Positions 20,011 to 29,669 of a stretch of 64,000 bases of DNA are shown piece after piece. Numbering within the stretch: the first letter of the stretch is position 1; every line of letters begins with the position of its first letter. Position numbers and translations under genes: made by a program. Source of the DNA: Promethearchaeota archaeon (GTDB taxonomy: Archaea; Asgardarchaeota; Lokiarchaeia; Sigyniarchaeales; SOKP01); contig JAEOSU010000032.1 in NCBI GenBank assembly GCA_016840165.1, positions 1 through 64,000 of the forward strand, written 5' to 3'. A model generated the notes under the pieces. It had not been told where the DNA came from. It saw only the letters and a program-made list of their open reading frames with translations, and searched no databases.

Positions 20011-21711
20011 TTAATTGATGAAATTAAAAATAAATTCTATCATATTCTGAAGTGATGCTGCCGTACCAATTAATAGCGATATAAAGACACAAGAAGCAAT
20101 AGATCCAGCAATAATATTCCCCGAACTTCTATATGAAACAGTCCAGATCAAAGTAGCAAGTAGAAAAACAACACTAGCTATTGGAATTAAAAACCCAAAG
20201 TAAAAGAAACTCCTTATTATTAATGAGAGCACTAATACATAGACAAATGTATATATCATCATAAACATATATGTAAGGAGGGTGACTTTTGCAATACTTT
20301 TATTAGAATTATTAAATTTTGGCTGAAGGGTGTATTGATAAACTAAACCGAAAATCATGAATGTGAAGAAAAATAATACCATGTATACCGGAATCCATAA
20401 AACCTTGGTAAGTGAAGGGACAAATGAAAAATAATTCATCCCAATGGATAAGTGCAAGATAATTATAATGATTGATGCTAATATTACCCCCAAGAGAATA
20501 TGCCTTAATGATTCAAGTCTATCACCTTTAAATGGTTTTCCAAGAACTGATCGAAATGATAGATCCTGTCTTTTCCCCAATCGCCACAAGTAAAGTAACT
20601 GAGCAAATGCTTGACCAAAAAATAGGCTAACCAAAAATCCAAATAAAGCTAATCCGAGTGGTATATTAATAATTAACATAATAAATATCCCAGGGAAACC
20701 TAAGAGTAGGGAAAATGCTAAAATTTTTAATGAAAATTTTTTTATAGATAAATCAGGTGTTTCAATGATGTGCATCTCTCTTTCTTCTTCTTTTTTAGGA
20801 ACTATGATTTCACTTAATGGTTTAATTAAACTTAAGAAGAATCCAATTCCCCCAATAATTTGAATTACAAGAATTATTAACCTAATATTACCATAAAAAT
20901 TCTCATCAGTTTGAATCACATCTGGGAAGGAATTAATTACCCATGTTTTTACCTCTCTCACGAAGTCAGTATCCCAGTATGAAGACAAATGATTAGAGTT
21001 ATCGTCATAATAGATTTTTGAGGCATTACCCATCTCAAAACTACCATACAGTTTCTGAACGTTTACATCTTCAACTGGTCTATTGATTCTTTCTGCGAAG
21101 GGTATTTTAATTTCATCCACTTCAATTAGTTCATCAAATTTTCCTACAACCATGAGAACGTTTAAAGGATTTGAGGAATTTCCCCTCCTCAAAGAAGAAC
21201 TATTGTATAAAAATGTCGCAGTTCCTAAAAAACATTTAAAATCTAAATCATTATTCACTAAGGATTGGCCAATACCCCCCATTGAAAAACCTACATATCC
21301 AAGATTATTAATATCAATGTCTCCTCGTGAATTTAAATACTGCTTTATTGCTATTATATCTTCTAGCAATGATCCTCCACCGATAGGTCCAGTACTTTGT
21401 CCATGTCCCCTAAAGTCTAATGTTACTGCGACAAATCCTGCTGCAGCAACTTCAATAGCATAACTATTCATTAATTCTTTATTTCCAAGTACACCATGTC
21501 CCATTATTACAGCTTTTTTATTATTTCCACCATCAATTGGTTCAAAGACATTAAAAGAAATTAAAACTCCGTCTGAGGTTGTTGTTGTAAGATTATAGGT
21601 CCTTTTTACGTTAAATGGTGTGATAAACATGAAAATAGTACTTACACCGAATAAAGCAAGGAAAGTCATGATAAGTGCGCTCTGCTTTTTTGATAGATTT
21701 AATTTGTTCAT
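20011..21711 (-). CDS. Alpha/beta-hydrolase fused to a polytopic membrane domain, tandem paralogue
   Basis: Protein of 566 residues that aligns over its whole length with its neighbour at 18186-19883. It has an N-terminal anchor, GHGVLGNKE, FRGHGQSTG, nucleophile elbow GFSMGG, KFDEL and SNHLSSYWD, then about eight C-terminal membrane helices. The copies start with nearly the same residues (MNKLNLSKK and MNKFNLSKK) but have diverged widely in the membrane part, so the duplication is not recent. They are separated by 127 AT-rich bases and may be transcribed separately. Function unknown beyond serine hydrolase. Confidence 0.75.
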   Translation of the reverse strand: MNKLNLSKKQSALIMTFLALFGVSTIFMFITPFNVKRTYNLTTTTSDGVLISFNVFEPIDGGNNKKAVIMGHGVLGNKELMNSYAIEVAAAGFVAVTLDFRGHGQSTGPIGGGSLLEDIIAIKQYLNSRGDIDINNLGYVGFSMGGIGQSLVNNDLDFKCFLGTATFLYNSSSLRRGNSSNPLNVLMVVGKFDELIEVDEIKIPFAERINRPVEDVNVQKLYGSFEMGNASKIYYDDNSNHLSSYWDTDFVREVKTWVINSFPDVIQTDENFYGNIRLIILVIQIIGGIGFFLSLIKPLSEIIVPKKEEEREMHIIETPDLSIKKFSLKILAFSLLLGFPGIFIMLIINIPLGLALFGFLVSLFFGQAFAQLLYLWRLGKRQDLSFRSVLGKPFKGDRLESLRHILLGVILASIIIIILHLSIGMNYFSFVPSLTKVLWIPVYMVLFFFTFMIFGLVYQYTLQPKFNNSNKSIAKVTLLTYMFMMIYTFVYVLVLSLIIRSFFYFGFLIPIASVVFLLATLIWTVSYRSSGNIIAGSIASCVFISLLIGTAASLQNMIEFIFNFIN

Positions 21712-21863
21712 AATATATCTATTCTCTTTTATTGTATAAAAATATATGATTTACCTATAAATGAGTCATTTAACAAAATCAATCTTTATATTATTAATGA
21801 AATATTTTTATCATCTCTAAACTTTTTAAATCCCAATTAAATAACTCTCTATTTAAAATAACA

Positions 21864-23144
21864 ATGGAACAAAAAATAAGAAATCGATGGATAATTGTTA
21901 TCGCCGCCATATTAATACAACTAGCTTTGGGCACAATCTATTCTTGGGGGACATTGACAATTTTTGTAAGTCCTTATCTCAATCAAATCAGAGAAGTTAC
22001 GGTTTACGTATTTGGAGTAGGTCTTTTATCATTTGCAATCACGATGATTTTTGCGGGGCAATTACAGCAAAAATATGGACCAAAGAAAATTGCCATTCTA
22101 GGTGGAATATTAATTGCTATTGGAGTCATATCCTCAGCATTTATGACAAGTTTTATAGGATTACTTATAACATATGGGATCATTTTTGGTGCGGGAATTG
22201 GATTTGGTTATGTCTGCCCCATCGCAGCAGCAGGGAAATGGTTTCCCGATAAAAAAGGCCTGATTAATGGTTTAGCGGTGGCAGGATTTGGAGCGGGTTC
22301 TTTTATTTTTAATTATGTAATAAAAGCTATCGCAAATCCAACTAACTTAGATGTTGATGATCCAGGATTTTTAGCAGCAATTTCACCTAATATTCCTTGG
22401 GTTTTCATTATAATAGGAATTATTTATACAATTTTGGTTCTTGGTGGTGCGATACTTCTAAGTAACCCTCCTGAGGGCTGGACTCCACCAGGTTGGACAC
22501 CTCCTCCTCCTTCAGAGGAATCTGGTATTTCTGGTTTAGAACTCAAACGTACAGAAACAGTTAAATTACCCCAATTTTGGATGCTATGGCTAGCATTCAT
22601 TTTGAGTGCGATATCCGGTTTAATGGTCATTGGATCATATGCTGCATTTGCTAAAACACAAGATGTATCCGAAAATTTTATCTATATCATTGGTACAGCT
22701 GATTTTGTCACTATAGGAAGTTTAGCAGCTTTGTTTAATGGATTAGGAAGGATTGTGTGGGGAAAATTGGCAGATTCAATTACTTACAAAAGAGCGATGT
22801 TATTAATGTTTTCAACTCAAGCCATACTAATGTTCTTGTATTTCACAACTAATGTAAATGCAATCTATTTTGCGATCCTAACTTGTTCTATATATTTCTG
22901 TTTTGGTGGAAACTTTAGTTTATTTCCCACTGCGACAGCAGATTTATTTGGTTCAAAAAATTTAGGCCCTAATTATGGAATTGTGTTTACTGCTTATGGT
23001 GTTGCGGGTTTTATCGGAGCGGTGGGTGTTAATCTATTTGTAGCGATATTTGGAAGCTATTTATTATTATTTATTGTAATGGGAATTATGTCAATTGGCT
23101 CAGCAATCTTAATATATCTTACTAAACCACCAAAAAGACAATAA
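21864..23144 (+). CDS. MFS transporter, oxalate/formate antiporter (OFA) type
   Basis: Protein of 426 residues with twelve predicted membrane helices. Helix 1 (QLALGTIYSWGTLTIF) and the central cytosolic linker with PPEGWTPPGWTPP are hallmarks of the OFA subfamily, which exchanges small carboxylates such as oxalate and formate. Formate transport would fit a fermentative or syntrophic archaeon, but many OFA members carry other monocarboxylates. ATG start; AT-rich upstream region, single-gene unit ending at a T-rich tract. Confidence 0.8.
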   Translation: MEQKIRNRWIIVIAAILIQLALGTIYSWGTLTIFVSPYLNQIREVTVYVFGVGLLSFAITMIFAGQLQQKYGPKKIAILGGILIAIGVISSAFMTSFIGLLITYGIIFGAGIGFGYVCPIAAAGKWFPDKKGLINGLAVAGFGAGSFIFNYVIKAIANPTNLDVDDPGFLAAISPNIPWVFIIIGIIYTILVLGGAILLSNPPEGWTPPGWTPPPPSEESGISGLELKRTETVKLPQFWMLWLAFILSAISGLMVIGSYAAFAKTQDVSENFIYIIGTADFVTIGSLAALFNGLGRIVWGKLADSITYKRAMLLMFSTQAILMFLYFTTNVNAIYFAILTCSIYFCFGGNFSLFPTATADLFGSKNLGPNYGIVFTAYGVAGFIGAVGVNLFVAIFGSYLLLFIVMGIMSIGSAILIYLTKPPKRQ

Positions 23145-23154
23145 TATCGTTGGA

Positions 23155-23187
23155 AAAAATTTTTCTTTTTTTTAATTTTTTATTTTC
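23155..23187 (+). terminator. T-rich transcription terminator between convergent genes
   Basis: Runs of five, eight and six T residues just after the MFS stop codon and before the convergent peptidase stop. Archaeal RNA polymerase terminates on such oligo-T tracts without a needed hairpin. The same tract read on the minus strand is A-rich, so it serves the plus-strand gene. Confidence 0.5.
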
Positions 23188-23189
23188 GG

Positions 23190-24257
23190 TTAAATTTTAG
23201 CTTCATTCTCTATAAAAGCTTTAAGTAGTTCTATGGTATTTGAAATATCATCTAATTTCAGTAATGATGTTGGAGAATGAATATATCTGCATGGAACAGA
23301 TACAACTGTACTCTTTACACCTTCTCGAGTCATTTGGATTTTACCTGCATCCGTCTTACCATACATGGGCTTTTTTATTTGATAAGGAATGTTTCCTATT
23401 TTTGCGTTTTCTATCAATCTCTTGTTTACATGTGGAGAACTAATTATTGATTTATCAGCGACACTGATGGCTGGCCCCTTCCCAATATAAACGGGTATTT
23501 TTGAGGGCTTAATATTCGGTACATCTGCGGCTGTTGTGTTCTCAACTGCGATCGCTAACGTCGGATTTAATTTAAAAGCTCCAGTTACCGTACCAATCCT
23601 GTCAAATTCCTCTTGGACTGCGAAATTAAAAAGTAGAGTTTCGTTTTGGCTATTAATATCTTTCAATTCCCTTAATAAATGAATTAAGACATTACATCCT
23701 GTTCGATCATCAAAAGCTTTGCCTCGAACCATGTTGTTAGGAAAATCTACGAAAGGTGATACCAAAGTACCTACTGATCCAACTGAGATATTTGAAGCCT
23801 CTACCTGTTCTTTCGAATTCAAACCGATATCAATATACATCTGGTCGATACTTACAGTTTTCTTACGTTCACTGGGAGAAGTTAAATGCGGAGGATTTGA
23901 ACCGATTATTCCATGAAAATTTTCCCCAGAATCTGTTGGAATAACTATCGTCTGACCAAGTAAAATACGCGTATCCCACCCCCCCACAGGGACAAATCGC
24001 AAAAAACCCTTCTGATCTATATGAGAGACCATGAAACCTATCTCATCCGTATGAGCATCAAATAACACTCTCTCACTTTCTTTAGTCCCTTGTATAATAA
24101 CCAGAATATTACCCAGTGGATCCTTCCAAGCTTTATCCGCTAACCCTTCCTTTTCAATTATAGATAAGATGAAATTGCCTACCTCATCCTCATATCCCGA
24201 CACGCCAATTAAATCGGATAATTCTTTTTGTAGGACTTTTATACTGTCAAGATTCAT
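23190..24257 (-). CDS. M42-family metal aminopeptidase (FrvX-like)
   Basis: Protein of 355 residues, the usual length for M42 tetrahedral aminopeptidases. Metal and catalytic motifs are visible: AHTDEIGFM near residue 65, GKAFDDRTG near 187, the catalytic glutamates in VQEEF near 220, and the last ligand in RYIHSP near 327. The usual EEVGLRGA is replaced by EEFDRIGTVTGA, a variation that keeps the glutamates. Role: N-terminal trimming of peptides in the cytoplasm. ATG start. Single-gene unit. Confidence 0.85.
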   Translation of the reverse strand: MNLDSIKVLQKELSDLIGVSGYEDEVGNFILSIIEKEGLADKAWKDPLGNILVIIQGTKESERVLFDAHTDEIGFMVSHIDQKGFLRFVPVGGWDTRILLGQTIVIPTDSGENFHGIIGSNPPHLTSPSERKKTVSIDQMYIDIGLNSKEQVEASNISVGSVGTLVSPFVDFPNNMVRGKAFDDRTGCNVLIHLLRELKDINSQNETLLFNFAVQEEFDRIGTVTGAFKLNPTLAIAVENTTAADVPNIKPSKIPVYIGKGPAISVADKSIISSPHVNKRLIENAKIGNIPYQIKKPMYGKTDAGKIQMTREGVKSTVVSVPCRYIHSPTSLLKLDDISNTIELLKAFIENEAKI

Positions 24258-24378
24258 ATTTTCACCTAATAAAATTAGAATACAAAGCTTTGAGTTTTAA
24301 TATAATTGTAGAATATTTAAATTAGTTTAATAGCTTTGTTCTAATTAAAAACTTACCACCTCCGATTAAATTTTCAAA

Positions 24379-25182
24379 ATGTACTCGATAATTCATGCCC
24401 TAGTATCGGTTATCATTGGAACCTTATTGGTAATAATCTATTTCTTAAAGTATCGAGGGACTCCAATTAATGTTTGGAAACCGCAAATCGCGTGGGTTCG
24501 CGCGTTCATCTACTTTTCATTATGTAATCTTGTCTTTGCCGTCTCAGGTACATTAGATACATTGATAACTCAACCTATAGTTCGTGTTGACCAAATCACA
24601 AATCCTACTTGGATTTTATATCTAGTTGTTTGCTTTCTCTACATTTTTTTCGCTTATTGGATTCTTTGGTCCCGTATGACCCTCACTTTCGATCGTCAAT
24701 ATCACTTATTAGTAGAAATTCTTTTCGGTATTATTTGGGGCATCAGTACTGGTGGCTTGCTCCTTTCTTTTTACCATCTATGGTCTCTTACTGCTTTAGC
24801 ACCCTGGATGATTTATCTTCTAAGTTACCTGTCTTTGGCTATAATCCAGTACTTTACTCATGATTATTTCTGGGACGTCTATGTGAGTCCCGAACATGAC
24901 ACTCCACGATCAATCATCATCAAAACCAGTGTATGCCATATACCAAATGTTGCACTAAGCTTAGGATTTCTTATTCTGTGGGATAATTATGCGATTTTTA
25001 TCTTTTTTTTCATTTTTGCTTTAACTGCAACAACGATTTTTCAAAAATTTCCTGTTCCTTGGGCGAAAGGTAAGTTTCATGCACCAATGGTTAAACAAGG
25101 TATTTTTGGTCTTTATCGAGGGGCTGGTTATACTAAAAAAACCAAACCTTCTAAAATTTCAAATCCTAAAGATTTTAATTAA
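24379..25182 (+). CDS. Polytopic membrane protein, about eight helices
   Basis: Protein of 267 residues, mostly hydrophobic, with about seven or eight membrane segments and a short basic C-terminal tail (TKKTKPSKIS). Aromatic residues are abundant. No transporter or enzyme motif recognised. It stands between two minus-strand genes and has its own AT-rich upstream region. Confidence 0.55.
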   Translation: MYSIIHALVSVIIGTLLVIIYFLKYRGTPINVWKPQIAWVRAFIYFSLCNLVFAVSGTLDTLITQPIVRVDQITNPTWILYLVVCFLYIFFAYWILWSRMTLTFDRQYHLLVEILFGIIWGISTGGLLLSFYHLWSLTALAPWMIYLLSYLSLAIIQYFTHDYFWDVYVSPEHDTPRSIIIKTSVCHIPNVALSLGFLILWDNYAIFIFFFIFALTATTIFQKFPVPWAKGKFHAPMVKQGIFGLYRGAGYTKKTKPSKISNPKDFN

Positions 25183-25242
25183 AATCATTGAAAAATAAAA
25201 ATATTGATTAAAAAATAGCTATTAATAAAATTTTAATAAGAA

Positions 25243-26934
25243 TTATTTACTTCGCTTTTTCAGCTCGTTAATTGCTTTTTCCGCTAATAATATCGCATCA
25301 GTATAGCGCGATTTATGTTTTTGAACTTCAGCCTCTAATTCTATGGTCCTATTTTGTAAATCCAAGATTAATTCACTGGACTCCTCGTTAGATTGAGGCA
25401 TTAATTCTGGATTTTCCATGCTTTCTTTTAGATAGTTATACTTTTCCTTCCAAACTTTCAATTCCGTTTGAAGATCTTCTATATCATCATCGAATGTAAT
25501 ACCCTCTGTAGATAATTCCTCTCCCTCTTTAACTTCAATTCCAACTAATCTCTCTTTAAGCATCTCTATTTCTTCTTCTAATTCCTTGATCTTAATTTTT
25601 AGTTCTGCTATCTGATCCAAATATTCTGCTGAAGTCTTTGGAGCAGTAATCTCTTCAAAAATCGTCTTCCCCGTTTCTAATTCATTTGCCGATTTATCTC
25701 CTAATATCCGTTGCTTTCTCTTCTGCAATTCATCAATTGTTTGTTGAGGTAGAAAATCAAGTGGATTAAATCCAATCCCTCCATGTTGAGTTTCTCGTTC
25801 CCGAATTTTAACAAATAAGGGGATACCTTTAACCGCTTCTCCACATATGATACACTCTCCTTTATCTAATCCTGAAATGTCTTTTTTATTATCCCGACTT
25901 AAATCCTCAGCACTCGATATAGTCACATCAATATCTCGTATATCGGTAAGGTTATGGACCACCCATGAACCTGCCTGCGCTCGAATGGTGGTATCAAGAA
26001 GTTGGGGTCTTTGCGTACCTATTACGATGTTTGCTCCGAATTTCCGCCCTTCCTGAGAGAATAACTTAACTGTTTCACAAGTTTCAGTCCTTTTCTTCCC
26101 AGCAAAGAGGTGAGCTTCATCTAAAAAGAGATAAAATGGAGTTATCCGTCTAGCGGTGCTGGCTTGGTAGAGTTTTTTAAGTAACTTTCCTGCAATCATC
26201 TCTTGAACGTTTAGCTCCATCCCACGCATGTTTACAATAGTACATAGATTTGGTGCAACCAAATCCTTCGCATCCAATGAAAATAGATATTCAATATCGA
26301 CATCTCCTCCTTTATTGATTTTTAGATCCGCAAATTCAATGATTTTATCTACAAATTCACTTTGATTATTTTCAGAATCATCTGGTTCTCCGGCAGCTAC
26401 CTTTAATGATCCATATTCTCCATGGCGATCCAAAATAACAACGGGAATACCCTTTCTCATAAATTCCTCGCATAAAACTCCCATTGTATAAGATTTCCCC
26501 GATCCACTTTTCCCAGTAATGAAAATCCGCCCAAAATTTTTCACAAGCAAGTGTACTGAAAATGGATACCCAATTAACTTTCCTAAAGAAACCGATTCTT
26601 CCGGAGCATTATGAATGCCTAAAAGCTTTTCGATTTGTTCTCCAGTTGCCTTATAAACTTCGGCTCCCACTTCAAAAGGTCTTTTTGGTCTTTCTCCCAG
26701 GACTACTAAATCGGCAATGATTCCTGATGAATCACTAAACATATCACTTATACTCAGCACGTAATGAGGCCTCGTTCCGTCATCTTTCTTTTCTCCATAG
26801 ATAGTTAGGTATGTGTTACGAACTACGCTCGGATCACTAATCTGCATCGTGACCTCGTAAGCAGTGGTCTTTCCCATCAATCTTCCGACGGGATTATCTT
26901 TTCCTTGCGACTCACTTTTTTCCTCATCTGACAT
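25243..26934 (-). CDS. HerA-like ATPase with C-terminal coiled coil
   Basis: Protein of 563 residues. The first 120 residues form the beta-barrel seen in HerA/DUF87 proteins. Walker A is GKSGSGKS at 141-148, Walker B is FLDEAH near 275, and an ATPase core continues to about 400. The C-terminal third (about 435-560) is a charged coiled coil, longer than in standard HerA. HerA is a hexameric DNA translocase that works with the NurA nuclease in end resection; no nurA is next to it. It could therefore be the repair HerA with nurA elsewhere, or a specialised relative. ATG start, single-gene unit. Confidence 0.8.
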   Translation of the reverse strand: MSDEEKSESQGKDNPVGRLMGKTTAYEVTMQISDPSVVRNTYLTIYGEKKDDGTRPHYVLSISDMFSDSSGIIADLVVLGERPKRPFEVGAEVYKATGEQIEKLLGIHNAPEESVSLGKLIGYPFSVHLLVKNFGRIFITGKSGSGKSYTMGVLCEEFMRKGIPVVILDRHGEYGSLKVAAGEPDDSENNQSEFVDKIIEFADLKINKGGDVDIEYLFSLDAKDLVAPNLCTIVNMRGMELNVQEMIAGKLLKKLYQASTARRITPFYLFLDEAHLFAGKKRTETCETVKLFSQEGRKFGANIVIGTQRPQLLDTTIRAQAGSWVVHNLTDIRDIDVTISSAEDLSRDNKKDISGLDKGECIICGEAVKGIPLFVKIRERETQHGGIGFNPLDFLPQQTIDELQKRKQRILGDKSANELETGKTIFEEITAPKTSAEYLDQIAELKIKIKELEEEIEMLKERLVGIEVKEGEELSTEGITFDDDIEDLQTELKVWKEKYNYLKESMENPELMPQSNEESSELILDLQNRTIELEAEVQKHKSRYTDAILLAEKAINELKKRSK

Positions 26935-27119
26935 TAGTTTTCACAATTATGATTAATAGTTTTTTAGTATTATATGGAAATACACATATATTAATAATTC
27001 CAACTATGCTAACCAATTAAAAAAGCATATATAAATATTGCTACGACCAGTTTTAATTTCTTAAAGTACTATTTATAATCTTAAACTAAAGAAAGATCCC
27101 CGTTAAGAATTTATTCAAA

Positions 27120-28049
27120 TTAGATTTCTTGATATATAATACTTTTCTTAACCATTCTGATTGGCTTATATGACTCTTTAGCTCGTCTTAATCCTTCAAT
27201 ACCTAAATCTTGTTCCCGATTAACATATATAGCATCTTTAAAGCAATTTTTTAGGAACAAATTATTGATCGCTTGATATGCTCCCTCATATTCTGCATGT
27301 GCTTTTTCAATATGAATCACTAAAGTGTTATCATTCAACATTTCGCCAAAGGTATAGGCAGCACACTTATCATCTACACAAAGCAAACCTCCAGAGAAGC
27401 CAAGTGAAGAAAAATTATTCAAAGCTTCATAGATTGCTTCTTGTTCTGCTTCTAAACTCTCATCCTCAGTACAAGCTCGAATCACACACCACTCTAATTG
27501 AAGTTCTTTGCATTTCTCAACAAGATCTTCAGTTAATATTTTAAAATCATAATTATAATTACTTAAGAATTTTTGCAACCATCTTCTATTTTGGCGATAC
27601 TTGTTTCCTGCTAAATTAAGAATCTCTTCTTTATCATAAATATAGTCCCAATTATTCCTATCTTCAAGACAGGCTAATTTTAATTCGGTAAACTCTCCAG
27701 TGCCCTCTAATTTACTACAAATCTCCTCTGGAACTCTATGAACTTCTAAGTTACCAATTTGTTCAAAAAGTTCAAGAATTATCTTTTCGGGATAAGGACC
27801 AATCGGAGGAAAAAAATACATGTATTCTTTAGAGCCAGAATTGATTGGTTTTTTTCTAGTTTTTAAATAATCATAAGAAAATAAGAGTAAATGCTCCTTA
27901 TATTTAAAATATAAAAAATTATAATAATTTCTCCACATAAAAACATTCGTGAAGGTGAATTCGGAGTTTTGTGGAGAATATTTCCGAAAATAACCGTCAA
28001 ATAACTCTTTATCTTGAAGGGTGATTTTCTTCGCGTCGGTTAAGTCCAT
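27120..28049 (-). CDS. DUF2156 / phosphatidylglycerol lysyltransferase C-terminal-like protein
   Basis: Protein of 309 residues resembling stand-alone DUF2156 proteins, which have two GNAT-like folds and are related to the aminoacyl-tRNA-dependent domain of MprF. Family-like features are DGYFRKYSPQNSEFTFTNVF at about 18-37 (opening of the domain) and the final VNREQDLGIEGLRRAKESY, typical of the acyl-transfer half. Substrate unknown; aminoacylation of lipid or peptide, or an acetyltransferase role, are possible. ATG start, single-gene unit. Confidence 0.7.
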   Translation of the reverse strand: MDLTDAKKITLQDKELFDGYFRKYSPQNSEFTFTNVFMWRNYYNFLYFKYKEHLLLFSYDYLKTRKKPINSGSKEYMYFFPPIGPYPEKIILELFEQIGNLEVHRVPEEICSKLEGTGEFTELKLACLEDRNNWDYIYDKEEILNLAGNKYRQNRRWLQKFLSNYNYDFKILTEDLVEKCKELQLEWCVIRACTEDESLEAEQEAIYEALNNFSSLGFSGGLLCVDDKCAAYTFGEMLNDNTLVIHIEKAHAEYEGAYQAINNLFLKNCFKDAIYVNREQDLGIEGLRRAKESYKPIRMVKKSIIYQEI

Positions 28050-28375
28050 GCATTAATAAATATTGTACCAAACATAAAATAATTTCTTTTTTAAATTATT
28101 GAGTAAAGCACATAAAATTTTGATGATTTTTATTTATCAATAACAAATTTTTAAGATACAATAATTATCTCCCACAAATATTTCTAAATGATCATTTTTA
28201 AAGAATATCATGATTCGAAGATATTTTTTTAGAGCAGATCTAATTTTACTAGTAAAATACGCTTCCAAATACTAAAATTTATCAGTAATACTCTTTAAAC
28301 TATTGATAAACAACATTTATAAATTTACCATCTCTATTTAAACTCAAAATATAAAAAAAAGTTTATAGGATTCAA
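28050..28375. other. Intergenic region between divergent genes
   Basis: 326 bases, very AT-rich. I see no RNA gene. One short ATG frame of 21 codons beginning near 28211 has no support. The right end carries the promoter of the next gene; the left end must carry that of the DUF2156 gene. Confidence 0.5.
28317..28325 (+). promoter_or_regulatory. TATA-box-like element
   Basis: TTTATAAAT, 51-59 bases before the ATG at 28376, with an AGGA Shine-Dalgarno five bases before that ATG. This spacing fits a leader of roughly 25-30 bases. Confidence 0.4.
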
Positions 28376-29071
28376 ATGAATAAGAAATTTCAAGTAATAA
28401 TTGCTATTTTTTTAATTATTTTATGCCTATCTTTAATTCCCGTTATTCATAATATTGTAGATGTTCTTGGACTGGGTCGGTACAATTTGAACCAAGACTT
28501 CAACCACTCTTTTACTCAAGGAACTGGTGGTGTTAATATTCATTTATATCTAGAACTTACTCAAGATGATAGATATATTGCAAAGGTTAATTTTAATACT
28601 ATTTCAACTGGTTCAATAGATCCAGTGGGAATTGTTCACCTTGAATATTCTATCTATAAAAATGAAGATGCAGAAATTTATCTAAATCAAACATTAGTTA
28701 CTCCAACAAATTCAATTGCTAAAATTCATTATAATCTGCAGTGTGCAAAATTTGATGTAATTACTTGTACCGGAGAAGTTAATATCAGATTTTTAGAGAA
28801 TTCTATTGAAAAAGAAGTATCAATTGATTATGTATTAAGTGTGGTTATCACCACCACATCAGTAGAAATTTCTAATAACTGGTTTGTAATATCAATGTGG
28901 CTATTAGTCCTTGATTTTGGAATAGTTGGATATTTGGTTGTAATTATAGCAAAAACAATTAGAAGAATTCAATTTGATAAATGGTACACCGAAGAGCATA
29001 AGAAAACTGATGAAGCGTTTTTCAAAAAAATACGGAAAAGACTTGAAGAAGAAGATAATATTCCTACATAA
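28376..29071 (+). CDS. Membrane-anchored protein with extracellular beta domain
   Basis: Protein of 231 residues: an N-terminal hydrophobic segment (7-27), an extracellular region of about 140 residues with beta-sandwich character and a few N-x-S/T sites, a second membrane helix near 178-203, and a charged cytosolic tail. No family recognised. The two-helix topology resembles small exported sensors or adhesins, but there is no motif to support a function. Confidence 0.5.
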   Translation: MNKKFQVIIAIFLIILCLSLIPVIHNIVDVLGLGRYNLNQDFNHSFTQGTGGVNIHLYLELTQDDRYIAKVNFNTISTGSIDPVGIVHLEYSIYKNEDAEIYLNQTLVTPTNSIAKIHYNLQCAKFDVITCTGEVNIRFLENSIEKEVSIDYVLSVVITTTSVEISNNWFVISMWLLVLDFGIVGYLVVIIAKTIRRIQFDKWYTEEHKKTDEAFFKKIRKRLEEEDNIPT

Positions 29072-29078
29072 AAAAATT

Positions 29079-29510
29079 TCACAATAAATATCTTTCTATA
29101 CCATCTTTTTCATTTTTTAGTTTAGTTAAAGTATCTTCTAAAATTTTAATAATTCGCTCTTTATACCCTTCTTGTTCTGGATATTCATAGCTAAAACTCT
29201 TCCAATAAGGACGTTTATGCCCCACCTTGAACTTTAATCCATTTAATTTGGTCATATAAGAATCACTATCCAATTTTGTTGCAATTTGATCAGCCATAAT
29301 ATACCAATGATATTTAGTCCCTACTTTTGCACCAGAATTTGAAGGAGCTGCATAATTTCTGGTTTTTATGCTATTGAATGTTATTTGCCATTCATCAGGG
29401 GCAATTTTTTTCTCATACCAATGACCATCATTATAATTCCAATGATGAGATTGCCCTACTCGCATTCCAGTATAGATCCTATCATGATACTTCTTTAATT
29501 CATTGTACAT
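29079..29510 (-). CDS. Hypothetical protein, 143 residues
   Basis: Soluble, rich in Tyr, Trp, His and Lys, no signal or membrane segment. The repeated aromatic pattern (HHWNYNDGHWYEKK, KYHWYIM) suggests a compact alpha/beta fold, but I do not recognise it. Convergent with the membrane-anchored protein, seven bases between stops. ATG start. Confidence 0.5.
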   Translation of the reverse strand: MYNELKKYHDRIYTGMRVGQSHHWNYNDGHWYEKKIAPDEWQITFNSIKTRNYAAPSNSGAKVGTKYHWYIMADQIATKLDSDSYMTKLNGLKFKVGHKRPYWKSFSYEYPEQEGYKERIIKILEDTLTKLKNEKDGIERYLL

Positions 29511-29669
29511 AACTCACTAAAAATAATTCATAATGCTATAAATGAACAATCAGAGTCCAGATTTAGTGTTTAACTTTATAACCATAGTCATGTTAGAAAT
29601 AGATTTAATTAAATAATTATAATAGAAAGAGAGTAATAAAATAAAAAAAGAAATAGATTGATTTATAGT

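Noticed and set aside
21887..22252. Plus-strand frame of 121 residues overlapping the MFS gene
   Set aside because: Lies inside the transporter in another frame and has no plausible composition.
28211..28276. Short ATG frame of 21 codons in the intergenic region
   Set aside because: No Shine-Dalgarno, no recognisable sequence, expected by chance.
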